The notes: generated by a model from the letters alone, not told the origin. A DNA stretch of 64,000 nucleotides from Glandiceps talaboti (GCF_964340395.1 NC_135551.1:29571455-29635454); one strand, 5' to 3'; positions 38,615 to 51,055 are shown, counted from the stretch's first letter. A program made the numbers and translations.

Positions 38615-41600
38615 GTGAGTGGACATATCAACATTGCGTGTGTATACTCTGTGTATATATATCATATGTGTAGCTGGTTTCTGTCATCACCATGTGATTC
38701 TATTTAAAGGTGAAATTCGTGTGTACGTTACTTTGCGCTATTATAAAGTGGACCAAGTATAAAATGATGATATTAAATGTGCCAGTACAGCATGATTTTG
38801 GTTAGGTTTTACTGACTGCACACTTCGTAGACAAAGTTTTAATATTGATGGTATAAACCTTGACCTTTGCCCCAGTGACGCGGGACCAGGTACGTATAAA
38901 GTGGTCGTAGGGCTAGTTACGCACAGATCGCATGTTTTAATTTACACTTTCATTCTATGAACAGGAAATGTAAAGTATACAGGCCATCTTTTGACGGTAC
39001 ATTTTAAAATTCCTAACAAAATTTGATAAGATTATATAGGCACTATTCATGGACACAAACAAATAAATAACATCGTCGCAAACCACGACCTGTTTTACGG
39101 CAACGTTCTTAACTAGCCTCCCACTGTTTGGTAGAAATAATAACTCTGGTTTGCGAGAATGATAAATTATTCTTATTACAATGTTTCATGTTTCATGTTT
39201 CAAAAAAAAAATTCTACCAGAAATAGACCCAGGCATCCTGGGAATTAAAATGTCAATTCGTAAAGTAATGTTGTAATTCATTTTTTTCATATTCTAAAGC
39301 ATTTAAAGTTAAAAATTATATGAAAACAAGATAGTAAGCCCGACAGTATAAAACAAAGTAGGCCTACAAGTATGGATGAATGTTGACTTTCATTTTGAAA
39401 TAATGTGTTACTAAGGAATTGAAAAGTATCGCCTCAAAACAAGCTCTTGACTTTATTTATGGTTTATTTGCCAATATTTACACAACCTTACAGCGTCTGG
39501 TTGTTAATTGACTCATAAAATAATAATGTGCTTGACGTAAAGCTGAACGGTAAAACGTGGAACCATTCTGTTCGCTTGCAATCATTTACAAAGTACAGCG
39601 CCATCTACGTCGAACCAGACTAAATTCGTACTTTTGTTTTCATTTGATTTAATTTTCTTGCAGTTTCCCATCATTGTATCTCTGGTTTATTTCCATCTCT
39701 ATGAGAGGCAGTACACCATATAGTATAATACATTCTATAATCATCATACTAATAATGATAATATGAATAGTGAAAATGAAGTTTTCCTCAGTACGGATCT
39801 TTTTGGACTTCAGACTGATTTTTGTGTTAAATATTCAAAATAAAATCCCTTAATTAGAAATACTTAAACTCAAATATGGATTTTTACCATAGTTCCCTAT
39901 ATATTTTATGGGGGGGGGGTACATCTCTATGTACAGAATCTAAAATTTCACATCTCTATAGCAAACCTTTGTAAAACTATTAAAATACATAGTTGTTCTG
40001 AAATCAAAGTTGATTTTGTACCATTTTAACTACTTTCATCAGCTGGTATTGTATGTGGTTCAATGACAAACACTTGTCACATGACTACAGGAAGGTGTTG
40101 TATACTATGATATTTCAATCCCCTCAGCACCCCCTACCCCACACCTGTCCCCCTCCCCCATCTCTGTTAAGTGACAGGTATTGTTTAATCTCAATGGTTT
40201 CTTTCACTTGACCTTTGATTCATTGGTCCTCACATGAGATAACCTTGACATTTGATTTATTGGTCCTCACATGAGATAACCTTGATGTTTTCAGGATTGA
40301 TGGAGTGGCTAGACTTCTTACAACAATCAATAAAAAAAAACACTTTTGGTAGAAAATACATAAAAAATGTACGAAAAATGGAATGCCAAAAAAATGGAAT
40401 GGAAAAAATAAAAAAATGGAATTGGAATGGAAAAAATAAAAAAATGGAATGCCCCCCTTTGGTAAAAATGCATACATCATTTACATTTCCACTTATTTAT
40501 CTATAATTTCTTATAAAAAATTTTGTTTTTTCAGGAAACGAGAGCAATACCAATTCCTAGTGAAAATGGTAAGTACAAGTGATTTCAATCAGTATTTGCA
40601 TAGTACACTTAGTAGACAAGAAGAACAGTGGATCAACTCTACAATATATACACATTTGTATTTAACTTAGGGAGTTGGCCAGGGAAGGGATTTTGTTGAA
40701 TTTTACCATTTTCTGAGAAAAACGTGATGAAATTATTATGTGATGTTAACTTATCAAGATTCTGCAGATCATCATGCTTATGCCCTCTATTTTGTATTGA
40801 TTAATTCTTTTGTTTTTATAATAATTTTTTTAAGTGGTTTTATTAATTCAAAATCTAAAACAAATAAATTTCTCATACAGGTGGCTTTTAATTTTTGTTG
40901 AGACCATCCATTTTTTTAAATTTACAAAGTACTTTATTTTAACACATTTTCTTTTCTGAAATTGTTGGCACTTTCTTGATTGCGTGACATGTCAATTCTT
41001 CTATATAAACAGAAGTGTTACTGGCCATTCATCAAGTTGGCATCTGTGGTTCTGATATCAAGTACTGGTCACATGGTAAATGTGGCCGTCATGTGATGAA
41101 GACACCAATGGTGATTGGTCATGAGGCTAGCGGTATTGTTTTACAACTTGGTCAGAAAGTGAAACATTTACAAGTCGGTAAGAATCAAATGTAAGGTTCC
41201 TTTTAGAAATAGTTTAGTATAAGAAAGATCCATATCAATATTAGTTGCCATATGGTTATATCACTGCCAGGTTTACCTTGTGGAATGTATAAAATAGATA
41301 AAGTAAGAAGACATAATCTCTTGTCTGTGTAAGTGACAGGGTAGCCAAAGAACCAGGTGTACCTTGTACAGTATGTAAAATATGTAAATGATGAAGATTG
41401 AACTCATTCCATAACATCTTGTCCATATAGGTGACAGAGTAGCCATTGAACCAGGTGTACCTTGTAGAATATGTAAAATATGTAAATGAGGCAAATACAA
41501 TGTTTGCCATACCACATCTTGTCCATATAGGTGACAGAGTAGCTATTGAACCAGGTGTACCTTGTAGAATATGTAAAATATGTAAATGAGGCAAATACAA

Positions 41601-44600
41601 TGTTTGCCATACCACATCTTGTCCATATAGGTGACAGAGTAGCTATTGAACCAGGTGTACCTTGTAGAATATGTAAAATATGTAAATGAGGTAAATACAA
41701 TGTTTGCCATACCACATCTTGTCCATATAGGTGACAGAGTAGCCATTGAACCAGGTGTACCTTGTAGATTATGTAAAATATGTAAAGGAGGAAGATACAA
41801 TCTGTGTCCCAATGTGATGTTTTGTGCCACACCACCAGTAGATGGTAACCTATGTAGATACTATGTACATGCTGCAGACTTCTGCTTCAAGTAAGTTGTC
41901 ATTTCTTTTGGTTCATTGTTCTTATCTTATATATATGTACATAATATCTATACAATATATTATATTATATTAACAGGTGTTTTATGTGAATTTATGACAA
42001 ATATTTAGATTGTGAAAAATGATGTAACTTTAAAAACTGACGACTTTAAATCTGCATTTTAGTATATTTTCAGATTGTCTAATTTAACACTTTATGTTTT
42101 ATTAATAATATTGAGAATATACAAACATATTAAAATTGCTTTTTGTGTCTCTTTAGGCTGCCGTCAAATTTAAGTCTTGAAGAAGGTGCTATGGTTGAAC
42201 CTTTGGCAGTGGCAGTGTATGGTTGTGAAAGAGGCAGTGTTGGACTAGGAACAAATGTACTGATATGTGGTGCAGGTAATGAACTAGTATCTATAATGTA
42301 GTATCTAAACATGTTGTGAAATTAAAACTTTAAAGTGGCCATATGGATGAGGATTGGGTATATATTTTGGATTTTTAATTTATAAACTTTTTTATCATGG
42401 CTTCCTACTCGAAACAACATATACCATGTCTGTGATTGTAACTCAATACAGTGCAGACACTGAGCTAAAAAATGTGTAAAAAGTTTGTTATTGTACGTAC
42501 AATAACAATGATTTTACACATTTATTAATCTCTTGCAATTTATTGAGTTACAATTGGAATAAATTGTTTGAAATCAACACTTGGTGCTGTAGCAGTAGAA
42601 CCAAGTTTTGAAATTAAAGTTGTATGTTATATATACAGCCATACTACCGGTATACAAAATGACTACAAGCAAGCTTTTCTTCCCTGTACTATTACCAATA
42701 GCCCTGTTCAAAATGTAATGGTTATTTAGTTCTATCTCATAGAGCACTATTTAATGTTATATCATGTATGTCATAGAACAGTCTGTTTAGTTTAGTTATT
42801 TATGCCATACATGATGCTGTTTAATGTTGCTTTTATTCATGCTATAGATGGTGATGTTTATAATATTGTTGTTGTAAATCATGCAAGAGAGGGCACTGTT
42901 TAGTGTTGCTGTTATTTATGCTAAAGATAGTGCACTTTAGTGTTGTTGTAAATCATGCCATAGAGGGCACTGTTCTGTGTCCATAGATCGTGTTTGTTTG
43001 TGTTGATGTAAATTATGCCAGAGTGGGCACTGTTTAGTGTTGCTGTTATACATGCAGACAAGATGATGGTATTCTAGATTAAAGTTACTACTTGATGAAA
43101 ATAAAGACAGTGTTGGGTAAAGAAACAATTAAGTCTTTGAATTTACAACACATAACACGATGACAAATATTATATAATCAATTATGACAGGTCCTGTTGG
43201 CTTACTGGTATTAATGACAGCCAAATCACTTGGAGCTGCAACTGTTGCGATTACAGGTAATACACCCTTTTACATTCAATTCTAATAATACTGCTAAATG
43301 TATTTTAGTATAAACCTTTTAATTTTTGTTTATCATTGGTCACTCAGTTGGGGGAGGGGGGAGGGATGAGGAAGTGAGTGTTTATGTACGTGTAGGTCAG
43401 ATTATTTAAGTTCATAACCATATTTTTTTTTATGAGTCTAGATGTCTTAAAAATGACAATTGACAAAATAAAGTGTAAATAATATGAATATTTGTACATC
43501 ATACAATAACACTTTTTTTCTTTTATGGGTATGAAGAAAATGGAGTTTTTTAATAAATTTTGTATACAGTAAATTGGTAATTATGAAGTACTACAGACAT
43601 CAAATTACATTTTTTATGATCTGTATCTATATAGTTATGAAACTATCCCTTGTCCATCCTCATAAATAACTTTGTAATTTGTGTTTATACAGTGAAATGC
43701 TTGAATTTAATAACAAACTAATCTAAAATCTGATGTTTTCTAAAACAGACATTGACCAAAATAGACTAGCTGTTGCCATGGAAATGGGTGCTGACCATAC
43801 AATTCTAATAGATACAAAAGACAATAGACAGTCTGCTGAAAAGATTGTAGATATTATGGGATGTTCACCAGATGTAACCATAGAATGCAGTGGGTCAAAT
43901 GATAGTGTTAGTATTGGAATATATGTAAGTGTTGAAATTATTATATATCATATTATATTTTTATATATGCATGTATAAATGTGAGCAAGTTTTAAAATAC
44001 CAAAATACATATTCCCTTTACTTGGTATTATGAAGACTGCGTTTCAATGAACAGCGCCCTCTACCAGTTTTCAGATCATTAATGTATTTTACCATTCTGC
44101 ATATTCAGACAACTTCACCAGGTGGGATAGCATTATCCTTATTTGGTGAAATTATATAACTTTGTCAGGTAGTAGTGTACTGAATGGGTGAACTGGTATA
44201 ACACACTTTGCATATTCAAGCAACTTCACCAGGGGTAGTATATACTGATTGAGTGAAATTATGTATCTAACCATACTTCGCATATTCAGGCAACTTCACC
44301 AGGTGGTAGTGTTATACTGATTGGCAGAGGCACACTAGAGGTTCAAGTACCATTGGTTGAAGCAGCCACTAAAGAAGTAGATATCAAGGGAGTTTTCAGA
44401 TATGCAAATTGGTAAGTGTCACATGATTTGTACTACATAGCAACTTACATAGACCTAATGTTTGTCTGTAATCTGGATTATAATCTGACTTGGATCTCTA
44501 ATTGTACAAAAATAGCAGTCAGTGTTTTATAAATTTGAGTTAAAGTAATTATTCCTACAGTTATTCTGTTAGTTACATTATAACATTACAACGAAAACAA

Positions 44601-45318
44601 ACAAATAATTGAAGGTTTGAGTAATTTTGAATAGTTTGTTAAACAAATGAAGCATCAGGCTTGTGGAGGTGAATAAAAACATATCAATTCTATGTTTCGG
44701 TGTTGCACAGAATATCTTCCTCCGGATTATGAAATAATTTTGAATATAAACCAGTTTTGGTGTCCCAATGGTTGATGAAAGAGTAGTATAGTGCTCTGTA
44801 TTTGCATGTTGCATAGTTTTATCTTTACAGATGATAATTTACTTATGAATGGATATATTCTTTGGACAAGACTTGAACTACCATAGTGCCTCAGTCAACC
44901 ATAGATGTCTCTCCAACATTTACGAGTCAAGCAATGTGTAAATAGTACCTGATAGGACACAGGTTCTTATGTGAAGGATTTAGTCCAATACACACATAGA
45001 GTTGTAGAAACAACAGGGATAGTACAAATGACATACAGGGACAGTTGTGCCACTGTAGGTCTGTGCCATGGGTAATAATTGTACAGAGTTTTGCACATGT
45101 CATGGTAATGTTCTATAAAAGAATGTACAGTTATTTTGTTGTCATTTTTCTGTAATTACAGCTACCCTAAAGCCATATCAATGTTATCAACTGGTAGTCT
45201 AGATGTCAAGCCATTGATAACTCACCGTTTTACTTTAGACCAGTCACTGGATGCTTTCAAGACTGCCATAGACCGGACATCAAATGCCATCAAAGTCATG
45301 ATCAGCCCAGCACAGTAA
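38555..45318 (+). CDS. SORD: Sorbitol dehydrogenase, complete, nine coding exons
   Basis: SORD oxidises sorbitol to fructose with NAD+ in the cytosol (polyol pathway) and belongs to the zinc-dependent medium-chain dehydrogenases. Exons 38555-38614, 40535-40568, 41013-41177, 41731-41890, 42157-42275, 43191-43256, 43749-43924, 44290-44411 and 45162-45318 join in phase to 352 aa; human SORD is 357. Catalytic zinc residues C43 (GICGSD), H68 and E69 (GHEASG) and E154 (VEPLAV) are present, as is the NAD-binding GAGPVG followed by an acidic residue after the next strand. C98, C101, C104 and C112 form the structural-zinc loop that mammalian SORD has largely lost. Starts at MDSKNENL by homology; an open in-frame ATG exists at 38414. 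Exons 4 and 8 are preceded by tandem copies of their own starts. Confidence 0.97.
40535..40568 (+). CDS. SORD: SORD coding exon 2
   Basis: A 34-nt exon after a T-rich acceptor (TTTTTTCAG), donor GTAAGT. Encodes [11 protein letters not shown], the PIP segment of the family. Phase 0 in, phase 1 out. Confidence 0.92.
41013..41177 (+). CDS. SORD: SORD coding exon 3
   Basis: 165 nt, acceptor AAACAG and donor GTAAGA. It carries the catalytic-site motifs [10 protein letters not shown] and MVIGHEASG. Phase 1 out, so the next exon must begin GT to restore glycine in GDRVAIEPG. Confidence 0.96.
41268..41730 (+). pseudogene. Tandem array of decayed SORD exon 4 acceptor-plus-start copies
   Basis: Four clear copies start at 41333, 41431, 41531 and 41631, and a more eroded one at about 41268. 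Spacing is 98, 100, 100 and 100 bp to the real exon at 41731. Three copies (41431, 41531, 41631) keep the acceptor TCTTGTCCATATAG and all four keep about 58 nt of exon ([19 protein letters not shown] with minor changes). Each then has TGA where the real exon has GGA. Downstream similarity (TACAAT, TTTGCC) continues until the next acceptor. They lie in intron 3 of SORD. Confidence 0.93.
41731..41890 (+). CDS. SORD: SORD coding exon 4 (structural-zinc loop)
   Basis: 160 nt, acceptor CCATATAG and donor GTAAGT. It is the only member of the tandem series that stays open. It encodes [19 protein letters not shown], then the loop with C112 and the conserved [13 protein letters not shown] segment. Phase 1 in, phase 2 out. 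Confidence 0.96.
42157..42275 (+). CDS. SORD: SORD coding exon 5
   Basis: 119 nt, acceptor TCTTTAG and donor GTAATG. Encodes [20 protein letters not shown] with zinc-ligand glutamate E154, and ends at CGAG, the first half of the dinucleotide-binding glycine motif. Confidence 0.95.
42735..43045. repeat. Degenerate repeat in SORD intron 5
   Basis: Several units share GGGCACTGTTTAGTGTTG, CTGTTATTTATGC and ATGCCATAGA with variable spacing of about 50-75 bp. Confidence 0.65.
43191..43256 (+). CDS. SORD: SORD coding exon 6
   Basis: 66 nt, acceptor TATGACAG and donor GTAATA. Encodes [20 protein letters not shown], completing GAGPVG and the first Rossmann helix and strand. Phase 1 at both ends. Confidence 0.94.
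43749..43924 (+). CDS. SORD: SORD coding exon 7
   Basis: 176 nt, acceptor TAAAACAG and donor GTAAGT. It begins [20 protein letters not shown], with the acidic residue that favours NAD+, and contains PDVTIECSG. It ends in phase 0. Confidence 0.95.
44100..44289 (+). pseudogene. Decayed tandem copies of the SORD exon 8 acceptor and start
   Basis: Copy a (44100) keeps CATATTCAG, then ACAACTTCACCAGGTGGGAT, and reads to an in-frame stop after about 16 codons. A weaker partial copy lies near 44161 (GTCAGGTAGTAGTGTACTGA). Copy c (44211) has CATATTCAAGCAACTTCACC, with the aligned acceptor AG changed to AA. The real exon follows 70 bp after copy c with CATATTCAG|GCAACTTC. Confidence 0.85.
44290..44411 (+). 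CDS. SORD: SORD coding exon 8
   Basis: 122 nt, acceptor ATATTCAG and donor GTAAGT. Encodes [20 protein letters not shown] and then [12 protein letters not shown], matching the human GGTLVLVG and VDIKGVFRY segments. Confidence 0.95.
45162..45318 (+). CDS. SORD: SORD coding exon 9 with stop
   Basis: 157 nt, acceptor AATTACAG, ending in TAA. Encodes [20 protein letters not shown], then [15 protein letters not shown] and a short tail, IKVMISPAQ. The final lysine-methionine region aligns with the human end. Confidence 0.96.
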
Positions 45319-45489
45319 ATCACCTTAACCTTGAAGTTGACTCGAGTTTGTTTGTAAAACTTTTTTAAATATTGAAATTTGAAAATATGAGGACACATCT
45401 AGTACATAATGTTAGACTATTTAGTTTTCATAAATTACAGAATATTGTTTTTTTATTCAAATGGAGGAATGAGTTTCAAGTTATAAATG

Positions 45490-45835
45490 AAGAATTTCTA
45501 TAGGCCTCAGATTGTGCAATGTATAGATGATTGAGAGTAAATGTAGTAATAGCTGGTATTTCAATTGAGTGATGTGGCCTCAGATTGTGCAATGGATAGT
45601 TGACAGGGTTAATAACATAAACATTGTGTTGTAGTGGTATTTCAATTGACAAGGCCTCAGATTGTGCAATGTATAGATGACAGGGTTAATAACATAACAA
45701 TTGCCTCAGATTGTGCAATGTATAGATGACAGGGTTAATACCATAACAATTACCTCAGATTGTACAATGTATAGATACAGGATTAATACCATAATTGCCT
45801 CAGATTGTACAATGTACATGTATAGATGACAGAGT
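45490..45835. repeat. About 47-50-bp minisatellite in the SORD 3' region
   Basis: Five to six units share GCCTCAGATTGTGCAATGTA, TAGATGACAGGGTTAATAAC and ATAACAATT. It lies directly after the stop codon and is therefore likely transcribed in the 3' untranslated region. Confidence 0.85.
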
Positions 45836-46470
45836 TAAAAACATGAATGAGACTGTATTTTAATTTATGATATTCATAGATCATATATTTTGTGACATAC
45901 ATCATCACATTGTGAGAATGTTTAAATTATGAATTCAACATTTAGTCCTGTAAGTATGTGACCAAGGTAAAAGCACTTGTCTGTGGTGAAAGGAACAAAT
46001 TAAATCAATTCAACTACTTTGTCAAATGGAGTGACACTCAGAATCTGTTCATTATTTCTACCAATTCACAATGTGCAAGACAAAATGAGGCTGAGTTTAC
46101 GTTTATCTCCTAAGTCTACGTTTATCTTCTAAGTTTACGTTTATCTTCTAATGTTAAGAGAATTAACATCCAATCAGGCATATATTCTAGTAATTAGTGT
46201 TTCTGGTAGTACTTTGAGATTAACTGAGTGAGTTGATAATTAACTGTGATTTGGAGGCATATAGCCTCCTTGTCATAACTGTATTTCTGTGTTGTGGAAT
46301 CTTGGTAAATTTGTTATAAAGTTATGGATTTAAGACAACAATTTTATATGGACGCTTGATATTGCTTGATAAGTGTTGATAAGTTTACAACATTTTACAA
46401 CCTGTTATACTGTATTCTGTTTTTCATTCAAATTATGTAAATTGTTATTTTGGCCTGTGGTCTAAAGAGG

Positions 46471-46476
46471 AATAAA
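46471..46476 (+). terminator. Candidate SORD polyadenylation signal
   Basis: The first AATAAA hexamer seen on the plus strand after the SORD stop, about 1.15 kb downstream. Weak evidence: a hexamer in AT-rich DNA. Confidence 0.3.
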
Positions 46477-47564
46477 TAATCAAATGTATTTCTATGTTGG
46501 GTCATTGTTTATTGGGTTAATATTTAGTGATTACAATGACATCTCTCCAAAATCAATGTCTTAAGGCAAAAAAAAAAAGAGAAAAAAAGAATTGTTTCTG
46601 ATCAGCACATTTTGTCTAAAGTCTAGCAATGACGTGAATTTTCTTTTTCTTGTAATTGTAAAACCTGTCACTCAATCTACTGTTTATGGTAATTACTGTT
46701 CTTTTTATTAAGTACTTTAGTGCAAATATGTATGTGGGGCAGATCTAATTTGATTGGCTCAGCAGTTGTCTTCACTGAAGCACCAATTAATGTAGTGAGG
46801 GTTATTTTTGTGTTTTTCCCAAGATCTGCAGACTGCATGGGCTGGACAAACAAATAAAAAAATAAAGATCGATGCGGAAATTAAGTGATGCCTGTGCTGA
46901 CCAGAAACAATTTTTTTTTGGACTAATTCAACATTTTCATCAGTTTTGTCCTCTATTTCTTACTGTTAGGTGTATCTGTCATAGTTAGTCTGCTTGCGCT
47001 CTGACATTAACTCTATTCATAATTCTATGAGGTCTCGGAGACATCTTTCTTCTGATTTCAGTGAAGGAAGTGAAAGTAAAAGTGAGATCCAGAACACAAG
47101 TGTGGAATGATATGGGTAAAGTCCAAATAAGGTGTGAAAGGAACAGATTGAACAAGTCATGTTGAGAAAGATTTTTATAAATGATATGCAAGATAACTTT
47201 TGAATGAAAATTTCAATATTGCACTTAAAAGTGACTAAGACCTCATTTGTATATCTATATTTTGGCCTTGTCATGAACAAATCTTCATCTACACAGCCCT
47301 AGAAATATCCCCTCAAAATGTTAGACCATACTGCCTAAAACTCCTGGAGTTTTAAACTTTTTACCCAAAATCATATTATGTGACCAAATTTGCATATCAA
47401 TATGTGGGGTCACCATGTCATGAATAATTCTTTATCTACAATGTATTCCTATCAAGGAGCAGTCTCCACAGTAGTTTCGGAGGCAATTGGACCATTTCTC
47501 TACAAATACATCAAAGTCCAAGTACTATCCCCATCAAATATCAAGGCAATAGGTCTGACAGCTT

Positions 47565-47840
47565 TATACATACATACATACATACATACATACATACATA
47601 CATACATACATACATACATACATACATACATGCATACATGCATACATACGTACGTACATACATACACACATACATACATACATACATACATACATACATA
47701 CATGCATACATACATACATACGTACATACATACACACATACATAAACACATACACATACATAACACACATACATACATGTACACATACACATACATATGT
47801 ACATACATACATAAATACATACATACATACCTACATGCAT

Positions 47841-47876
<36 letters not shown>

Positions 47877-47915
47877 CATACAAGTGCGTTCTTACATATG
47901 TACGTACACACACAC
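47565..47915. repeat. TACA microsatellite with CA tract
   Basis: TACA/TGCA/TACG units from about 47567 to 47845, then CA repeats to about 47873. The period of four gives reading frames in all frames (YIHT, MYVC), which are artefacts. Confidence 0.97.
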
Positions 47916-49891
47916 ATTCATATCCATAGCACCATTGAGCTGATCCTCAGTTCTGTCACGCAACAAAAACTATTTTTATTTTGTTATCTTTAGATGAACA
48001 CATTTATTTTTACTTTTAAAAGAATGACAAGTGTAGATACAGAGAAGTAGACATCAATTTTATAACATATTTCTACTTATCTACAAAGTTTATAAGGAAC
48101 TTGTTTTGTATCATTATTAAAAGTTCACATAAACATTTGCTGCAAGTGTATTTGCACAAAAAAAGTTTATATATTAGAAAAGTATACCAATGCTTTTAAA
48201 TAAAGTTTTGTGTATGAGACTTTCATTTTGTATAGAACACATGAACTATCGCCCACACATCACATAAATGTGTGTACTATATAAAGTATGATGAAACTTG
48301 TCAAAGTCTATAACAGTCTTGCCTAACAAACTTGTGACTTCTACCCTGTAAGTGTGGGAGAATAACAAACTGATGTTACGAGAAGGCAGGAAAAGGACAA
48401 AGTTGAATGAATGGCAGTACAAGTTGTTAGATCATGTTCCTGGTAATACCACACACTCAATACACCCTTCAGCATAATACACATACAAAACCTTGGTGAG
48501 GATGAGAAAACCATTAAATCTCTACAAAATTATGACATTGCATCTCAGACTGCACCAGTTGAAGCTCAGAAGATGCAAAAAGTTAAATATTTGCTTAGAG
48601 GGTCTACCAATGAAAATTAACTGTAGTACAGTTGTCTGTGCTTTAGAAAAGTTGGTACTGATCAAAGGAGTGATTCCATATAATCCTTGTGGCTCCACTG
48701 ATAAGATAACACTAATGTGAGAACCTGAGACTGAAACATTGGCCTTTAATCTTACTTAAGGTATAACCTTTTAAGAACCAAGGGATCACAGGGTTGAAAT
48801 CACACAAGTGTGATAGGCAAGGCTAGTTATTATGTATTCTACATCAATAAACATGAAGGCAACACATACTGAAAATTCATAAACTGCATATACTGCAGTT
48901 GTTAACTCTTTGGAATAACAAAATAGTCCTCACAAAAATTTCCAACTGAAGACAAAAATATTTCATAACATTCAAAATATACAAAACAATATGTCCATAG
49001 AGGCTTCAGAAAATAATCAAAGTTACAGTTCATTTTGTTGTCATGGTAATGCTTACCTTGACAAAGTTAACCTTGACCTTTAACATTTTGTACAAAGGAT
49101 TGTGGGAGATATACTAAGGAGGGAACTATGAACAAATCTGATGAACGACTTAACTTGCTATTGTTTGTCAGGGTCTGTAGCTTTATATGGGCTGTCATCA
49201 TTCTAAAAAAAAAAAAACGTTTTGTAACCAAAATTTACCATTTGTTGATAATTTCTATCAATATTCATAGAAATCAGTCTCTGACACATTGTCACACTTG
49301 TTAATCTTTAAAATAAAGTATTGAATGTCATGACCTTTGCAATCATAAGGTCAAAGGTCACAATAAGGAAAGTAATTTGCTGACCTAGCCGACTTTTTAA
49401 CAAATCTGTTTGTCAACTGCAAAAACCAAAGTACTCCGATATTTGAAATTTTTCTTGCTTTACATTTTTTTATTCATGTGAAAGTTTGTTTTACCACTCA
49501 ATGTACATCAAGTTGCACGAAAGATGAAGAGCCATGTACAAAAATTGCTTACTTACGGCAAGTGAAATCTGGAATGTGAATGTAAACATAAACACAACTT
49601 GCTTCAAGTTGAACGGTCAAGATATACAAATGTTGTCCAAATAACAGTTTTCATGTATGAACATATGAACATGAAACACCCACCCCCACCCCATGGTATT
49701 GTATACTGTAAGCAATCTATACCACAGACAACAAATTATAATTTCATAAGCAAGTAGTTTTCTAGCTGTCACCCATGCCTACACCCCCACCCCCACCCAA
49801 CAGCATCCACCCCCAACATGGTACTGTAACTTATATAAAACCACAGACAAGGCAGAATCATTTCATAGTTGAGACAGGCAAGTTTTTTTGA

Positions 49892-49892
<1 letters not shown>

Positions 49893-49922
<30 letters not shown>

Positions 49923-50060
49923 TGTATGTATGTATGTACGTACGTATGTATGTATGTATGTACGTATGTACGTATGTATGTACGTACGTATGTACGTATG
50001 TACGTATGTACGTACGTACGTACGTACGTACGTACGTATGTATGTATGTATACATATGTA
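49893..50060. repeat. TATG/TACG microsatellite
   Basis: Pure TATG from 49893, then mixed TATG and TACG units with blocks of pure TACG near 50010-50036. The CG-containing units are unusual in this TACA-rich genome. Confidence 0.96.
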
Positions 50061-50509
50061 TACGTATGTACTCATAAACATCTACATTTGTTCAAAGAGA
50101 ACACATATATTACTTTATGATGGGTATAAAAAAAGTTGATATCAAATTTAGCCATACTTTAATATAAGATACATGTACTTGTTAAGTGTGTAATACAATA
50201 CACTACTAATAATATTCCTATACAAAAATGTATTTGTAAAAGTGTGATGAATTCCTACTGATATCTACTGGGTTTTTTAAAGCTAGCCTGTCATTTTGAA
50301 ATCAAAAATCAAGGACAGAATTAGTTTGGGTGTGCTGTCATACACATGCACAAACTCTAACTTTAATACTCTGTGATAAATAACTCTGCCCATGCACAGT
50401 CGACACTGCTGCAGCCAAACTGAAATGCATGATGGGAAAATGAACTTGAAATGTGGAACAATGAATGTTATATTTATGATGCGTTGCATAATGCTAGAAC
50501 TGAACAGGA

Positions 50510-51055
50510 TTGCTAGCTAGATTAGCCAGGCTGCCTGATGTTAACTTTGAACTTGTGTAGGCATTAACCCTTCCAGTTCCTGACACATGTTTTATGAGGT
50601 TTTAGGGTAAGCCTAGTGTTAGAGCTGAGTTAGCTGGGTGTTAACACTGAGCTTGTGCAGGTGTTAACATTTGAGCTTGTGCAGGTATTAACCCTTCCAG
50701 TTGTGAACACATGTTAAGAAGATCTTGGTGTCAGCTGCATGTTACAATTGAGCTGCCAGATGCTAGCAAAGTGTCAGAAACATATGGCTGGTAAAGGCAT
50801 TAATTTTTACACATACTTCTTAGTGCCAGCCTAGTGTTAACACTCAGCTAGAATAGTGTCATTAAAGGGCTGGTACATGTACATGCCTTAACCCTTACAC
50901 ATGCTTGCAAGGTGTTAGTACCAGCCAAGTGTTTACACTGAGCTAGCCAGATCTTAACCATAGATGTTAACATGTTATTAAACACAGTGTAGGCCAGTGC
51001 CAGGTAAGGTGGTGGTGCCAGTCCCTTGTTAGCACTAGTACTTCGCTAGCCTGAT
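50510..51055. repeat. Dispersed 'TGTTAACACTGAGCTAGCC' family, degenerate tandem copies
   Basis: About eight diverged units share AGCCTAGTGTTA, ACACTGAGCT, GTGCAGGCATTAACCCTTCC and related blocks. The same family lies near 18.3, 23.7 and 55.1 kb. Confidence 0.7.

Noticed and set aside
41268-41730. SORD exon 4 array as an assembly artefact
   Set aside because: Copies differ from one another and from the real exon (TGA/GGA, ATA/TTA, GGCAAA/GGTAAA) and spacing varies, which argues for real tandem copies, although long reads should confirm copy number.
41256-41835. Minus-strand frames of 80-143 codons
   Set aside because: They are antisense to the repeated SORD exon 4 copies and exist only because the 100-bp units keep frames open.
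48493-48720. 75-codon plus-strand frame with apparently normal amino-acid mix
   Set aside because: No family similarity, splice context or conserved neighbour recognised; length is expected by chance in this much sequence.
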